Source: JBGPEQ01 sp050180895
Lineage (GTDB): Bacteria; Pseudomonadota; Alphaproteobacteria; Dongiales; Dongiaceae
Reading direction: 5' to 3'
NCBI GenBank assembly: GCA_050180895.1
Contig: JBFXDS010000005.1
Location: forward strand, 310,001 to 374,000
Length of the DNA stretch: 64,000 nucleotides
Within the stretch, counting starts at the first letter, position 1. The number at the start of each line of letters is the position of its first letter. Below are positions 17,481 to 26,140 of the stretch, piece after piece. Position numbers and translations under genes: made by a program. The notes under the pieces were generated by a model, which saw nothing but the letters and a program-made list of their open reading frames with translations, was not told where the DNA came from and ran no database searches.

Positions 17481-17978
17481 ATGGCGCGCGTCGAGCTCGA
17501 CCAACCGTTGCTGCCGTCGGTCCTGGACCGGCTGCTGGACGCCAATCCGGAATCGACGCGCGATCCGCCGAAATCCCGCGGCCAGCATCTCGCGGAACTG
17601 CGGCGCGCCGTCCGGCGCGACCTGGAGGCACTGCTCAACACGCGCCAGCGTTGCATCTCGTGGCCGAGCGACCTGTCGGAACTTGACCAGTCGCTCATCA
17701 GCTACGGCATCCATGACTTCGCTTCGCTCAATCTCGCCACCACGGCGCAACGCGAAGCCTTCTGCCGCGGCGTCGAGGACGTTATCCGTCACAACGAGCC
17801 GCGGTTCGTTTCGGTCTCCGTGTCGTTGCTGGAGAACAGCGACGCGATCGATCGCACCATGCGGTTCCGCATCGAAGCGTTGATGTACGCGGATCCGGCG
17901 CCGGAAGCCATCGTCCTCGACTCCTTCATCGACCCGGGCGTCCGCGGCATCAAGATCGGAGACGATGCCGGTGGTTGA
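17481..17978 (+). CDS. tssE: T6SS baseplate protein TssE (gp25-like)
   Basis: TssE resembles the phage T4 baseplate wedge protein gp25 and initiates sheath polymerisation. The 165-residue protein contains the family layout: RLLDANPEST, HLAELRRAVRRDLEALLNTR, SDLSELDQSLISYGIHDF and the C-terminal FRIEALMYADPAPEAIVLDS. It overlaps the start of tssF by 14 bases, so the two are translationally coupled. Confidence 0.95.
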   Translation: MARVELDQPLLPSVLDRLLDANPESTRDPPKSRGQHLAELRRAVRRDLEALLNTRQRCISWPSDLSELDQSLISYGIHDFASLNLATTAQREAFCRGVEDVIRHNEPRFVSVSVSLLENSDAIDRTMRFRIEALMYADPAPEAIVLDSFIDPGVRGIKIGDDAGG

Positions 17979-19785
17979 CGACCTGCTCCCCTACTATAAT
18001 CGGGAATTGACCTACATCCGCCGGCTGGCTGCAGAGTTCGCGACGGAGCATCCGAAGATCGCGGGCCGCCTGCGTCTGAGCCAGGATGCCATCGGCGATC
18101 CGCATGTCGAGCGTCTGATCCAGGCCTTCGCGTTCCTGACGGCGCGCGTCCGGCGCAAGCTGGACGACGATTTCCCGGAGCTGACGGAGGCGCTTCTCAA
18201 CGTCCTCTATCCGCATTATCTGGCGCCCATTCCCTCGATGGCGATTGCTCAGTTCTCGTGTCCGCCGGACCTGACCGTCTCGCACACCGTCCCGGCAGGG
18301 ACGGAGATCGAGACCGAGCCGGTAGCCGGCGAGAGCTGCCGCTTCAGGACCTGCTATCCGACGACACTGTGGCCGATCGCCGTGGAGGCGGCGAGCCTGC
18401 GCGGGCGGCCGCTCGTCGCGCCGGCGAACCCTCAGGCGAGCGGCGCCGTCGCCGTGCTCCGCCTGACTCTGCGCTGTCTCGGCGACCAGATGACCTTCAC
18501 CAAGCTCGGGCCGGAACGGCTGCGGTTCTTTCTGCGCGGCCAAACGCAGCTCGTGCTGCCGCTCTATGAGCTGATCTTCAACAATGCAGTATCGGTTGCG
18601 CTGGCCGATTCGGCCGTCGATCCGGCGCCGGTGATCCTGCGGCCCGACTGCATCCGGCCCGTCGGCTTCGACAAGAGCGAGGGCATGCTGCCGTATCCGG
18701 CGCGCTCCTTCGTCGGCTACCGGCTGCTGACGGAGTATTTCACGTTCCCCGAGAAGTTCCTGTTCTTCGACCTGACGCAGCTGTCGACCAAGATCCTGCT
18801 CGACGCCAAGGAGAAGCTGGACATCTTCATCTACCTCAACAAGTCGTCGACCGATCTGGAGCGCAGCATCTCCGACGATGCCTTCGCCGTCGGCTGCACC
18901 CCGATGGTCAACTTGTTCCGCCAGCGTGCCGAGCCGATCGCGCTGACGCGGTCGATCTCGGAGTACCGGGTGGTGCCGGATGCGCGGCGCCCCGGGGTCA
19001 CCGAGGTGTACTCGGTCGATGCCGTGAGCAGCACCGGGCCGGACGGCACGGAGACGTCGTTCCTGCCGTTCTATTCCATCAAGCACGCGCACAACCAGCG
19101 CACCTTCTGGTATCCCAGCCGACGGGCCACGGGCGGGCGCGATCCCGGCACCGAAATGTTCCTGTCGCTGGTCGACCTCGACTTCAATCCGTCGGCGCCG
19201 GCCGATACCGTGCTTTCGGTTGAAACGACCTGCCTGAACCGCGACTTGCCCAGCCGACTCCCCTATGGCGGCGGACACCCCTATCTGCAGCCGGTGGAGG
19301 TGACGGCCGGGGTCGCCAGCCTGCGGTGCATCACGCCGCCGACGCCGACCGTGCGCGCGCCGCTGCGCCATCGCGCGCTGTGGCGCCTGATTTCGCATCT
19401 TAGCCTCAACCACCTGTCGATCGTGGGGCATGAAAAGAATGACGCCGAGGCGCTGCGCGAGATCCTGAAACTCTATGACTTCCGTGACTCGTCGGAGACT
19501 CGGGCGGCGATCGATGGGATTCTGGAGATCCGTAGCCGACGCGGCACGGCGCGGGCGCCGAGCGCGGAGATGGGCAGCTTCTGCCGCGGCGTCGACATCG
19601 AGATCCTGTTCGACGAGCAGCGTTTCGTCAGCAGCGGCCTCTATCTTCTGGCGGCCGTGATCGAACGCTTCCTGGCGCTCTACGGGTCGATCAATTCCTT
19701 CACACGTCTGGCCGTGAAGCTGCACGGCCGGCCTGGGGTATTGCGCAGATGGTCTCCGCGCGCAGGCGAACAAGAACTCCTCTGA
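17965..19785 (+). CDS. tssF: T6SS baseplate protein TssF
   Basis: TssF (ImpG) forms the baseplate wedge with TssG and TssE. The 606-residue protein opens MPVVDDLLPYYNRELTYIRR, then GDPHVERLIQAFAFLTARVR and FPELTEALLNVLYPHYLAPI, which are hallmark TssF sequences. Length is normal. It overlaps tssE at its start and tssG at its end (37 bases), consistent with stoichiometric production of the wedge. Confidence 0.96.
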   Translation: MPVVDDLLPYYNRELTYIRRLAAEFATEHPKIAGRLRLSQDAIGDPHVERLIQAFAFLTARVRRKLDDDFPELTEALLNVLYPHYLAPIPSMAIAQFSCPPDLTVSHTVPAGTEIETEPVAGESCRFRTCYPTTLWPIAVEAASLRGRPLVAPANPQASGAVAVLRLTLRCLGDQMTFTKLGPERLRFFLRGQTQLVLPLYELIFNNAVSVALADSAVDPAPVILRPDCIRPVGFDKSEGMLPYPARSFVGYRLLTEYFTFPEKFLFFDLTQLSTKILLDAKEKLDIFIYLNKSSTDLERSISDDAFAVGCTPMVNLFRQRAEPIALTRSISEYRVVPDARRPGVTEVYSVDAVSSTGPDGTETSFLPFYSIKHAHNQRTFWYPSRRATGGRDPGTEMFLSLVDLDFNPSAPADTVLSVETTCLNRDLPSRLPYGGGHPYLQPVEVTAGVASLRCITPPTPTVRAPLRHRALWRLISHLSLNHLSIVGHEKNDAEALREILKLYDFRDSSETRAAIDGILEIRSRRGTARAPSAEMGSFCRGVDIEILFDEQRFVSSGLYLLAAVIERFLALYGSINSFTRLAVKLHGRPGVLRRWSPRAGEQELL

Positions 19786-20831
19786 TCGACCGGCTGTTCG
19801 AGGAGCCGCACGCCTTCGAGGTCTTCCAGGCGGTGCAGGTGCTCGAGCGCGCCGCCCAGCGCACCGTCGATACGCCCGGCAGGGGCCGGATCGGAGAAGA
19901 TGAAAGCCCGTCGCATGAGGCCGTCCGTTTCCGGGCCTATCAGGCGGTGATCTTCCCGTCGGCGGCCGTTCTCGATGCCAAGCCGCCGACCCAGGCCGAC
20001 GTCGACACACCCGGCGGGCGGCCCGAGCTTGCCGTCGGATTCTTCGGCCTGACCGGCGCCAGCGGCGTGCTGCCCCAGCACTACACCGAGCTTCTCATCC
20101 GCAGCCTGCGCGACAAGAGCACGGCGTTGCGCGACTTCCTCGATGTGTTCAATCACCGCCTGGTGTCGCTGTTCCATCGCGCATGGGAAAAGTACCGCCT
20201 GCCGGCGACCTACGAACGCCACGCGCCGGACGAGGATCCGGTGACGTCCTGTCTGATGGCCCTGGTCGGCCTGGACATCCCGCACCTGCGCGATCGCCTG
20301 GCCGCGGACGACGAGGCCATTGCGCACTATGCCGGTCACTATTCCCATAGGCCGCGCTCGGTGGCGGCACTGGAGGCGGTGCTGTCGGACTTCTTCACGC
20401 CGCCGGTGCAGATCGAGCAGTTCCGCGGCCGCTGGGTCTGGCTGGCTCCCGACGAGGTGACCTTGCTGCCAAGTCTTGGCGCACTGGACGGCGCCTTCAG
20501 CCAGCTCGGTGTCAATGCGGTGGTGGGCGAACGGGTATGGGACGTGCAGGGCAGCTTCCGAATTCGTATAGGCCCGGTCAGCTATGCCGAGTTCACCAGC
20601 TTCATGCCGGGCAGCAAGGAGCTTGCGCAGCTCGTCGATCTCGCTCGGCTCTACGTCGGGCCGACCTTGAGCTACGATATGCAGCTGATCCTGGCCCGGC
20701 AGGAAGTGCCGTTCTTGCAACTTGCCGGCGACGGCGACTACGTCCCGCGCCTGGGCTGGAACACTTGGCTAAAGCATGCGGAAGTCCGACAGGACGCGTC
20801 GGATGCGGTCTTTCAGTTGGATGACATGTGA
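19749..20831 (+). CDS. tssG: T6SS baseplate protein TssG
   Basis: TssG (ImpH) completes the baseplate wedge. The 360-residue protein starts inside the end of tssF (MVSARRRTRTPLIDRLFEEP). It shows the family's HAFEVFQAVQVLERAAQ, AVIFPSAAV, VGFFGLTGASGVLPQHYTEL, FLDVFNHRLVSLFHRAWEKY and WVWLAPDEVTLLP blocks. Nothing is unusual apart from the long overlap with tssF. Confidence 0.95.
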   Translation: MVSARRRTRTPLIDRLFEEPHAFEVFQAVQVLERAAQRTVDTPGRGRIGEDESPSHEAVRFRAYQAVIFPSAAVLDAKPPTQADVDTPGGRPELAVGFFGLTGASGVLPQHYTELLIRSLRDKSTALRDFLDVFNHRLVSLFHRAWEKYRLPATYERHAPDEDPVTSCLMALVGLDIPHLRDRLAADDEAIAHYAGHYSHRPRSVAALEAVLSDFFTPPVQIEQFRGRWVWLAPDEVTLLPSLGALDGAFSQLGVNAVVGERVWDVQGSFRIRIGPVSYAEFTSFMPGSKELAQLVDLARLYVGPTLSYDMQLILARQEVPFLQLAGDGDYVPRLGWNTWLKHAEVRQDASDAVFQLDDM

Positions 20832-20870
20832 CGGCTGCCGCCGTCGCCACAACGACATGACGGTCATGCG

Positions 20871-22445
20871 ATGAGCGATTGGGGCAAAGGCTATGTCACG
20901 GACCTGCAATATACCCCGGCCTTCTGCAGGGAGCAGTCGCCGGCCATCCTGCGGCTCGCCTGCCTGCTGAACGGAGTCGAGACCCCGCCCGAAAGCGAAA
21001 GTTTCACCTATTGCGACCTCGGCTGCGGCGAGGGGATGGCCGCGTTGGTTTTCGCCGCCGGCTATCCCAAGGGGAGGTTCTATGGCGTCGACTTCAACCC
21101 GGCACACGTCATGCGCGCGCGCGCGATGGCCGCGGCCGCGGCGCTCTCCAACGTGGAATTCCTCGAACGAAGCTTCGAAGATCTTTCGGACGAGCCTCTT
21201 CCGGAATTTGATTTCATCACGCTGCATGGAGTCTACAGCTGGATCAGCCCGGAGCTGCGCCAGTCGATCGTGCGGTTCATCGCCCGGCGGCTGAAGCCGG
21301 GCGGAATGGTCTATCTCGGATACAACGCCATGCCCGGCTCGACGCCCGGCTTGGCGGTGCAGCGGCTGCTCCATGATCTCGGCGCCCAGGCGCGGGGGCA
21401 AAGCGACCAGAAGGTCCTGTGGGCCATGTCGATCCTGGAGAAGCTGAAGGACGCGGAGGCCGTTTCGTTCACGGGGAATGAAGTCGTCGACAGAATCATC
21501 GAACTGCGGGACCGGGGCCGACATCGGGGCCGGATCAGATATCTGGCGCACGAGTACCTGAACGACCACTGGCATCCGATGTACCATGCCGACGTGGCGC
21601 ACGAGATGTCCGCGGCGAAACTCGCGTACGTGGGCTCTGCCGATCTGTTGACGAACTTTCAACAGTTCATGCTCACGCCGCCGCAGCGGGAACTGATCGA
21701 CGGCCTCGACGACAGGACGCTCAAGGAGACCGTACGGGACCTGTGCTGCCCTTTGCGCTTCCGCCAGGATGTCTTCATTCGCGGAGCACGGCCCCTGTCG
21801 GCCGCGAAGCAGGAAGCGCTGTTGCGCCGGCTCCGCCTGGCGCTGATGATCCCGCGCGCCAACTTCCTGATGCAGCTGAAGGTACCGGCCGGCGATGCGG
21901 ACCTGCAGCCGGCCTACGCCACCATTGCCGATGCGCTGGCCGCCGGCCCGCGTACGGTGGCCGAACTTCTCGATCTGCCGGAGCTGCGCGGCAAGAGCGG
22001 CATGCTGGCCGCCGAGTTCGTCGGCGTCCTCGTCGGAGCGGCCCAGGCCATGGCCATGCGCGACCCCGCCGACATCGACCCGGCGCCGGCCGATCGCCTG
22101 AATCGGGTACTGGCGGCGGAACTGGATGAGGCCGCGCCCACGGACGTCAAGGTCTTCGCCGTCGCATCGCTCGGTTCGGGGGTCACGATAGGTTGCCCGC
22201 AAGCCATGGTGCTTCGCAACCTGCTGATGGACCGGCCTCCGGACTATGGCGAACTGTCGCGCGAACTGCTCGGCAAGATGCGCAGCCATGGCCAGCGCGT
22301 GCTGAAGGACGGCGTGCCGGTCGAATCCGAGGACGAGGCCCTGGCGGTCACCCGCGGCAGTGTGAGCGCCGTCACATCCGAGCTGCTGCCGGTCTGGTTA
22401 ACCTATTGGCCCCATCTCCGGCGGGTCGCCGGATCGCTGGCGTGA
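20871..22445 (+). CDS. SAM-dependent methyltransferase with regulatory domain
   Basis: A 524-residue class I SAM-dependent methyltransferase. The nucleotide-binding motif is YCDLGCGEGMAALVFAAGYP at about 43-62, followed by the acidic strand end FYGVDFNPAHVMRARAM. The first 250 residues form the Rossmann catalytic domain. The middle contains the methyltransferase regulatory-domain pattern (YLNDHWHPMYHADVAHEMSA, VGSADLLTNF, FRQDVFIRGARPL). The last 150 residues look helical. The substrate is unknown. It lies between tssG and clpV, 39 bases after tssG and on the same strand, so it is probably co-transcribed with the T6SS. It is not one of the 13 core T6SS components, and a role in modifying a T6SS protein or effector is only inferred. 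Confidence 0.88.
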   Translation: MSDWGKGYVTDLQYTPAFCREQSPAILRLACLLNGVETPPESESFTYCDLGCGEGMAALVFAAGYPKGRFYGVDFNPAHVMRARAMAAAAALSNVEFLERSFEDLSDEPLPEFDFITLHGVYSWISPELRQSIVRFIARRLKPGGMVYLGYNAMPGSTPGLAVQRLLHDLGAQARGQSDQKVLWAMSILEKLKDAEAVSFTGNEVVDRIIELRDRGRHRGRIRYLAHEYLNDHWHPMYHADVAHEMSAAKLAYVGSADLLTNFQQFMLTPPQRELIDGLDDRTLKETVRDLCCPLRFRQDVFIRGARPLSAAKQEALLRRLRLALMIPRANFLMQLKVPAGDADLQPAYATIADALAAGPRTVAELLDLPELRGKSGMLAAEFVGVLVGAAQAMAMRDPADIDPAPADRLNRVLAAELDEAAPTDVKVFAVASLGSGVTIGCPQAMVLRNLLMDRPPDYGELSRELLGKMRSHGQRVLKDGVPVESEDEALAVTRGSVSAVTSELLPVWLTYWPHLRRVAGSLA

Positions 22446-22572
22446 AATGTTCGGGGCTAGTATCTTTCTCTCCTCGCCACCAAGCCGGCGGCCGTTCGGG
22501 CGTCGGCAGGATGAACGTCCTACTGGCACGGCGAGTCTGCGATAGACGAATCAGCAAGAGGATGGCGAGCCA

Positions 22573-25272
22573 ATGGTCGCAGTCGATCTCAAGTCTCTAG
22601 TCGGCAAGATGAACGACTTGTGCCGCCGGTCGCTCGAAGGGGCCGCCGGCTTGACGCTGTCGCGCAGCAATTTCAACGTCGAGATCGAGCATTGGCTGTT
22701 GAAGCTGCTGGAGGCGTCGGACAGCGATCTCGTCGCGATTCTCCACAACTACGATGTCGAGCCGGCGCGCCTGTCCGCCGACCTGACGCGCGTCCTGGAC
22801 CGCCTGAAGACCGGGAATACGCGCGCCCCGGCTCTCTCGCCGCACGTGGTGTCCCTGATGCGCGAGGCCTGGACGCTGGCCTCGCTGGAATACGGCTCGG
22901 CGCGCGTCCGCTCAGGGCATCTGCTCACGGCGCTGCTGACGGACGAGACGCTGGCCCAGATCGGGCGCGAGAGCTCGGCCCAGTTCGCGCGCATTCCGCC
23001 CGAGGCGCTGCGGCGCGAGTTGCCCAAGCTGACCGCCAGCACCGGCGAGGCCGGCACGCCGCAGGCGGCCGAGGCGGGCGCGCCCGTCGCCGGGGAGCCG
23101 GGGGCCGTCACGCCGGGCGGGCGGACGCCGTCGCTCGATCAGTTCACGATCGACCTCACCGGCCGCGCCAAGGCCGGCAAGATCGATCCGGTGCTGGGTC
23201 GCGACGCGGAAATCCGCCAGGTCATCGACATTCTTACCCGCCGCCGCCAGAACAACCCCATCCTCACCGGCGAGGCCGGCGTCGGCAAGACGGCGGTGGT
23301 CGAAGGCTTCGCGCTCCGCATCGCGGCCGGCGACGTGCCGCCGGCGCTGCAGAACGTTGCCCTCCGCACTCTCGATCTCGGCCTGCTGCAGGCCGGCGCC
23401 GGCGTCAAGGGCGAGTTCGAGAATCGGCTGAAATCCGTGCTCGACGAGGTCAAGGCCTCGCCGCAGCCGATCATCATGTTCATCGACGAAGCCCACACCC
23501 TGATCGGCGCCGGCGGCCAAGCCGGCCAGGGAGATGCCGCCAATCTGCTGAAGCCGGCCCTGGCCCGCGGCGAGATGCGCACGATCGCCGCGACGACCTG
23601 GGCCGAATACAAGAAATACTTCGAGCGCGATGCCGCGCTCGCCCGCCGCTTCCAGGTGGTCAAGGTCGAGGAGCCGACCGAGCCCGTCGCCATCGACATG
23701 ATGCGCGGCCTGGTCGACACGCTCGAGAAGCACCACAAGGTCCGCATCCTCGACGAGGCCGTCGCCGAATCCGTGCGGCTCTCGCACCGCTACATCGCGG
23801 GCCGGCAGCTGCCGGACAAGTCGGTCAGCTTGCTCGATACCGCCTGCGCCCGGGTCGCCATGAGCCAGGCCGCCACGCCGGCCGCCATCGAGGATCTGCG
23901 CCGGCGCATCGATGCGCTGGCGGTGGAGATTGGCATCCTCGGCCGCGAACTGGCGGTCGGCCAGGGCGACGCCGGCCGGCTGGCGTCGCTCGAAGCCGAC
24001 AAGCGCACGGCCGAGGACGAGTTGAAAAAGCACGAGACGCGCTGGAAACAGGAGCAGGAGCTCGTCGCCAAGATTGTCGAGCTGCGGACCGCCTTGGAGC
24101 AGGCTCAGACGCCGCCGGCCGCGCCGAAGGGCTCCGCCGGCGACGCCGCCGCGCCCGCGCCCCTGAGCCCGGCCGACATCGAGGCCAAGAAGGAGGAGCT
24201 GACGGCGGCGAACGCCCGCCTGCGTGAAATCCAGGGCGAGACGCCGTTGCTGCATCCCTGCGTCGACGCCCAGGCGGTGGCCGAGGTGGTCGCCAACTGG
24301 ACCGGCATTCCCGTCGGCCGCATGGTCTCGAACGAGATCCGTGCCGTCCTGACGCTCAATGAGCGGATGTCGGAGCGGATCGTCGGCCAGCCTCATGCGC
24401 TCGACACCATCGCCCAGGCGATCCGCACCTCGCGGGCGAAACTCACCGATCCGCGCAAGCCCATCGGCGTGTTCCTGATGGTCGGCACGAGCGGCGTCGG
24501 CAAGACCGAAACGGCGCTCACCCTGGCCGATCTGCTCTATGGCGGCGAGCAGAACATCACCGTCATCAACATGTCCGAATTCAAGGAGGAGCATAAGGTT
24601 TCGACCCTGATGGGCTCGCCGCCGGGCTATGTCGGATACGGCGAGGGCGGCGTGCTGACCGAGGCCGTGCGCCGGCGGCCCTACAGCGTGATCCTGCTGG
24701 ACGAGATGGAGAAAGCGCATCCGGGCGTGCAGGACGTGTTCTACCAGGTGTTCGACAAGGGCATGCTGCGCGACGGCGAGGGGCGCGATATCGACTTCAA
24801 GAACACCGTCATCATCATGACGTCGAACGCCGGCACCGACGCCATCCACAAGCTGTGCGCCGATCCGGAGACCATGCCGGACGCCGCTGGGCTGGCAGAG
24901 GCGCTGCGGCCGGAACTGCTGAAGATATTCAAGCCTGCCTTTCTCGGTCGCGTCACCATGGTGCCCTACTTCCCGCTCGGCGACACGATCATGCGGCAGA
25001 TCGTCGAGCTCCAGCTGAAGCGCATAGCGCGCCGCGTGGCCGAGAACTACAAGGCCGAATTCACCTACGATTCGGGCCTCCCCGACGGCATCGCCCAGCG
25101 CTGCAAGGAGGTCGAATCGGGTGCGCGCAATATTGACCATATCTTAACCCGCGGCCTGCTGCCGGAGATGGCCGGTCATTTCCTGTCGCGCATGGCCGAT
25201 GGCGCAGCCATCAAATCCGTCCATGTGACGATGGACGATGCGGGCCGATTTCAATATCGTATGGGTTCGTGA
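22573..25272 (+). CDS. clpV: T6SS AAA+ ATPase ClpV (TssH)
   Basis: ClpV unfolds and recycles contracted TssB/TssC sheath. The 899-residue protein begins MVAVDLKSLVGKMNDLCRRS. It has an N-terminal Clp domain, a first AAA+ module with Walker A GEAGVGKT at 233-240 and Walker B MFIDEAHTL, a coiled middle domain (about 420-540), and a second module with Walker A GTSGVGKT at 638-645 and ILLDEMEKAHPGVQD. The long Pro/Ala linker between N-domain and first AAA+ module is typical of ClpV rather than ClpB. Confidence 0.96.
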   Translation: MVAVDLKSLVGKMNDLCRRSLEGAAGLTLSRSNFNVEIEHWLLKLLEASDSDLVAILHNYDVEPARLSADLTRVLDRLKTGNTRAPALSPHVVSLMREAWTLASLEYGSARVRSGHLLTALLTDETLAQIGRESSAQFARIPPEALRRELPKLTASTGEAGTPQAAEAGAPVAGEPGAVTPGGRTPSLDQFTIDLTGRAKAGKIDPVLGRDAEIRQVIDILTRRRQNNPILTGEAGVGKTAVVEGFALRIAAGDVPPALQNVALRTLDLGLLQAGAGVKGEFENRLKSVLDEVKASPQPIIMFIDEAHTLIGAGGQAGQGDAANLLKPALARGEMRTIAATTWAEYKKYFERDAALARRFQVVKVEEPTEPVAIDMMRGLVDTLEKHHKVRILDEAVAESVRLSHRYIAGRQLPDKSVSLLDTACARVAMSQAATPAAIEDLRRRIDALAVEIGILGRELAVGQGDAGRLASLEADKRTAEDELKKHETRWKQEQELVAKIVELRTALEQAQTPPAAPKGSAGDAAAPAPLSPADIEAKKEELTAANARLREIQGETPLLHPCVDAQAVAEVVANWTGIPVGRMVSNEIRAVLTLNERMSERIVGQPHALDTIAQAIRTSRAKLTDPRKPIGVFLMVGTSGVGKTETALTLADLLYGGEQNITVINMSEFKEEHKVSTLMGSPPGYVGYGEGGVLTEAVRRRPYSVILLDEMEKAHPGVQDVFYQVFDKGMLRDGEGRDIDFKNTVIIMTSNAGTDAIHKLCADPETMPDAAGLAEALRPELLKIFKPAFLGRVTMVPYFPLGDTIMRQIVELQLKRIARRVAENYKAEFTYDSGLPDGIAQRCKEVESGARNIDHILTRGLLPEMAGHFLSRMADGAAIKSVHVTMDDAGRFQYRMGS

Positions 25273-25477
25273 GCGCTGTCACAGACGGGATGCGGGGCCC
25301 CGCCTAAATGAAATGTGCGATCGGCGTCGACGGAGGATCGATCGGGACGAGAGTCTAACGTCCGCGCGGGAGGCCATCTCTCGGGGGCGTTGGGCCAGCG
25401 GACCGCACGATCCGAACCGGCGGCACGGGCAAGATTGGTTCAACAAACATTGGCGGCCACAAGAGGAGAGACATGCC
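25273..25477 (+). other. Leader region of hcp
   Basis: A 205-base gap between clpV and hcp. A self-complementary GCGGGGCCCCGC block lies near 25291-25302. hcp usually has its own strong expression, so a promoter is expected here, but I could not find a convincing one. Confidence 0.3.
25462..25470 (+). promoter_or_regulatory. Strong ribosome binding site of hcp
   Basis: AGAGGAGAG lies seven bases before the ATG at 25478. It rules out the nearer, out-of-frame ATG at 25473 and fits the high expression expected of the tube protein. Confidence 0.65.
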
Positions 25478-25966
25478 ATGCCTATTTACATGAAATACGA
25501 CGGAATCGACGGCCAGGTTACGTCAGCCGGCCACGAGAAGTGGATCGAGCTGGAGAGTTGCCAGCTTGGCGTGAATCGCATGATCACGAGCCCCTCGGGC
25601 AGAGGCATCAACCGCGAGGCTTCGGCGCCGTCGGTCAGCGAGATCGTCGTCACGAAGATGCATGACAGCGCCAGCGCGAACCTGTTCAAGGCTTCGCTGT
25701 GGGGCGAGGGAAAGAAGGTGAAGATCGACTTCTGCAAGACGGACAAGGACAAGCTGGAGACCTACCTGCAGTTCGAGTTGGAGAACACGATGGTCTCCAG
25801 CTACTCCACCTCGGGCGCAGGCGGGGATACCCATGGCCGCCCGATGGAAAGCATGTCCCTGAACTTCACCAAGATCACCTACGTGACCACGAACATGGAC
25901 AAGGACAACAAGACCGCGAAGCCGGATCGCGCCATGTGGGACCTCGGAGAGAACAAGGGCGCCTGA
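25478..25966 (+). CDS. hcp: T6SS tube protein Hcp (TssD)
   Basis: Hcp hexamers stack to form the inner tube fired by the sheath and may carry small effectors in the lumen. The 162-residue protein (MPIYMKYDGIDGQVTSAGHE) has the Hcp1 fold signature: KWIELESCQLGVNR, VSEIVVTKMHDSASANLFKA and MESMSLNFTKITYVTTNMDK. No C-terminal toxin extension is present. It is followed about 175 bases later by vgrG. Confidence 0.97.
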   Translation: MPIYMKYDGIDGQVTSAGHEKWIELESCQLGVNRMITSPSGRGINREASAPSVSEIVVTKMHDSASANLFKASLWGEGKKVKIDFCKTDKDKLETYLQFELENTMVSSYSTSGAGGDTHGRPMESMSLNFTKITYVTTNMDKDNKTAKPDRAMWDLGENKGA

Positions 25967-26140
25967 TCTTCGGCCGATTCGACCGGACTGGACGGGGAGG
26001 CGGGCATGCGCTCATGTCCGCCTCGCTGTTTCGGTGCCAGGCTTCCTAGTACGGTGCGGCCACCGTAAGCCGGGCGACGGCGATCGGGGCCTGCTGACGC
26101 CACGGCGGCCCTCGTACCCGCCAAGCCAGGGAAAACAGTC

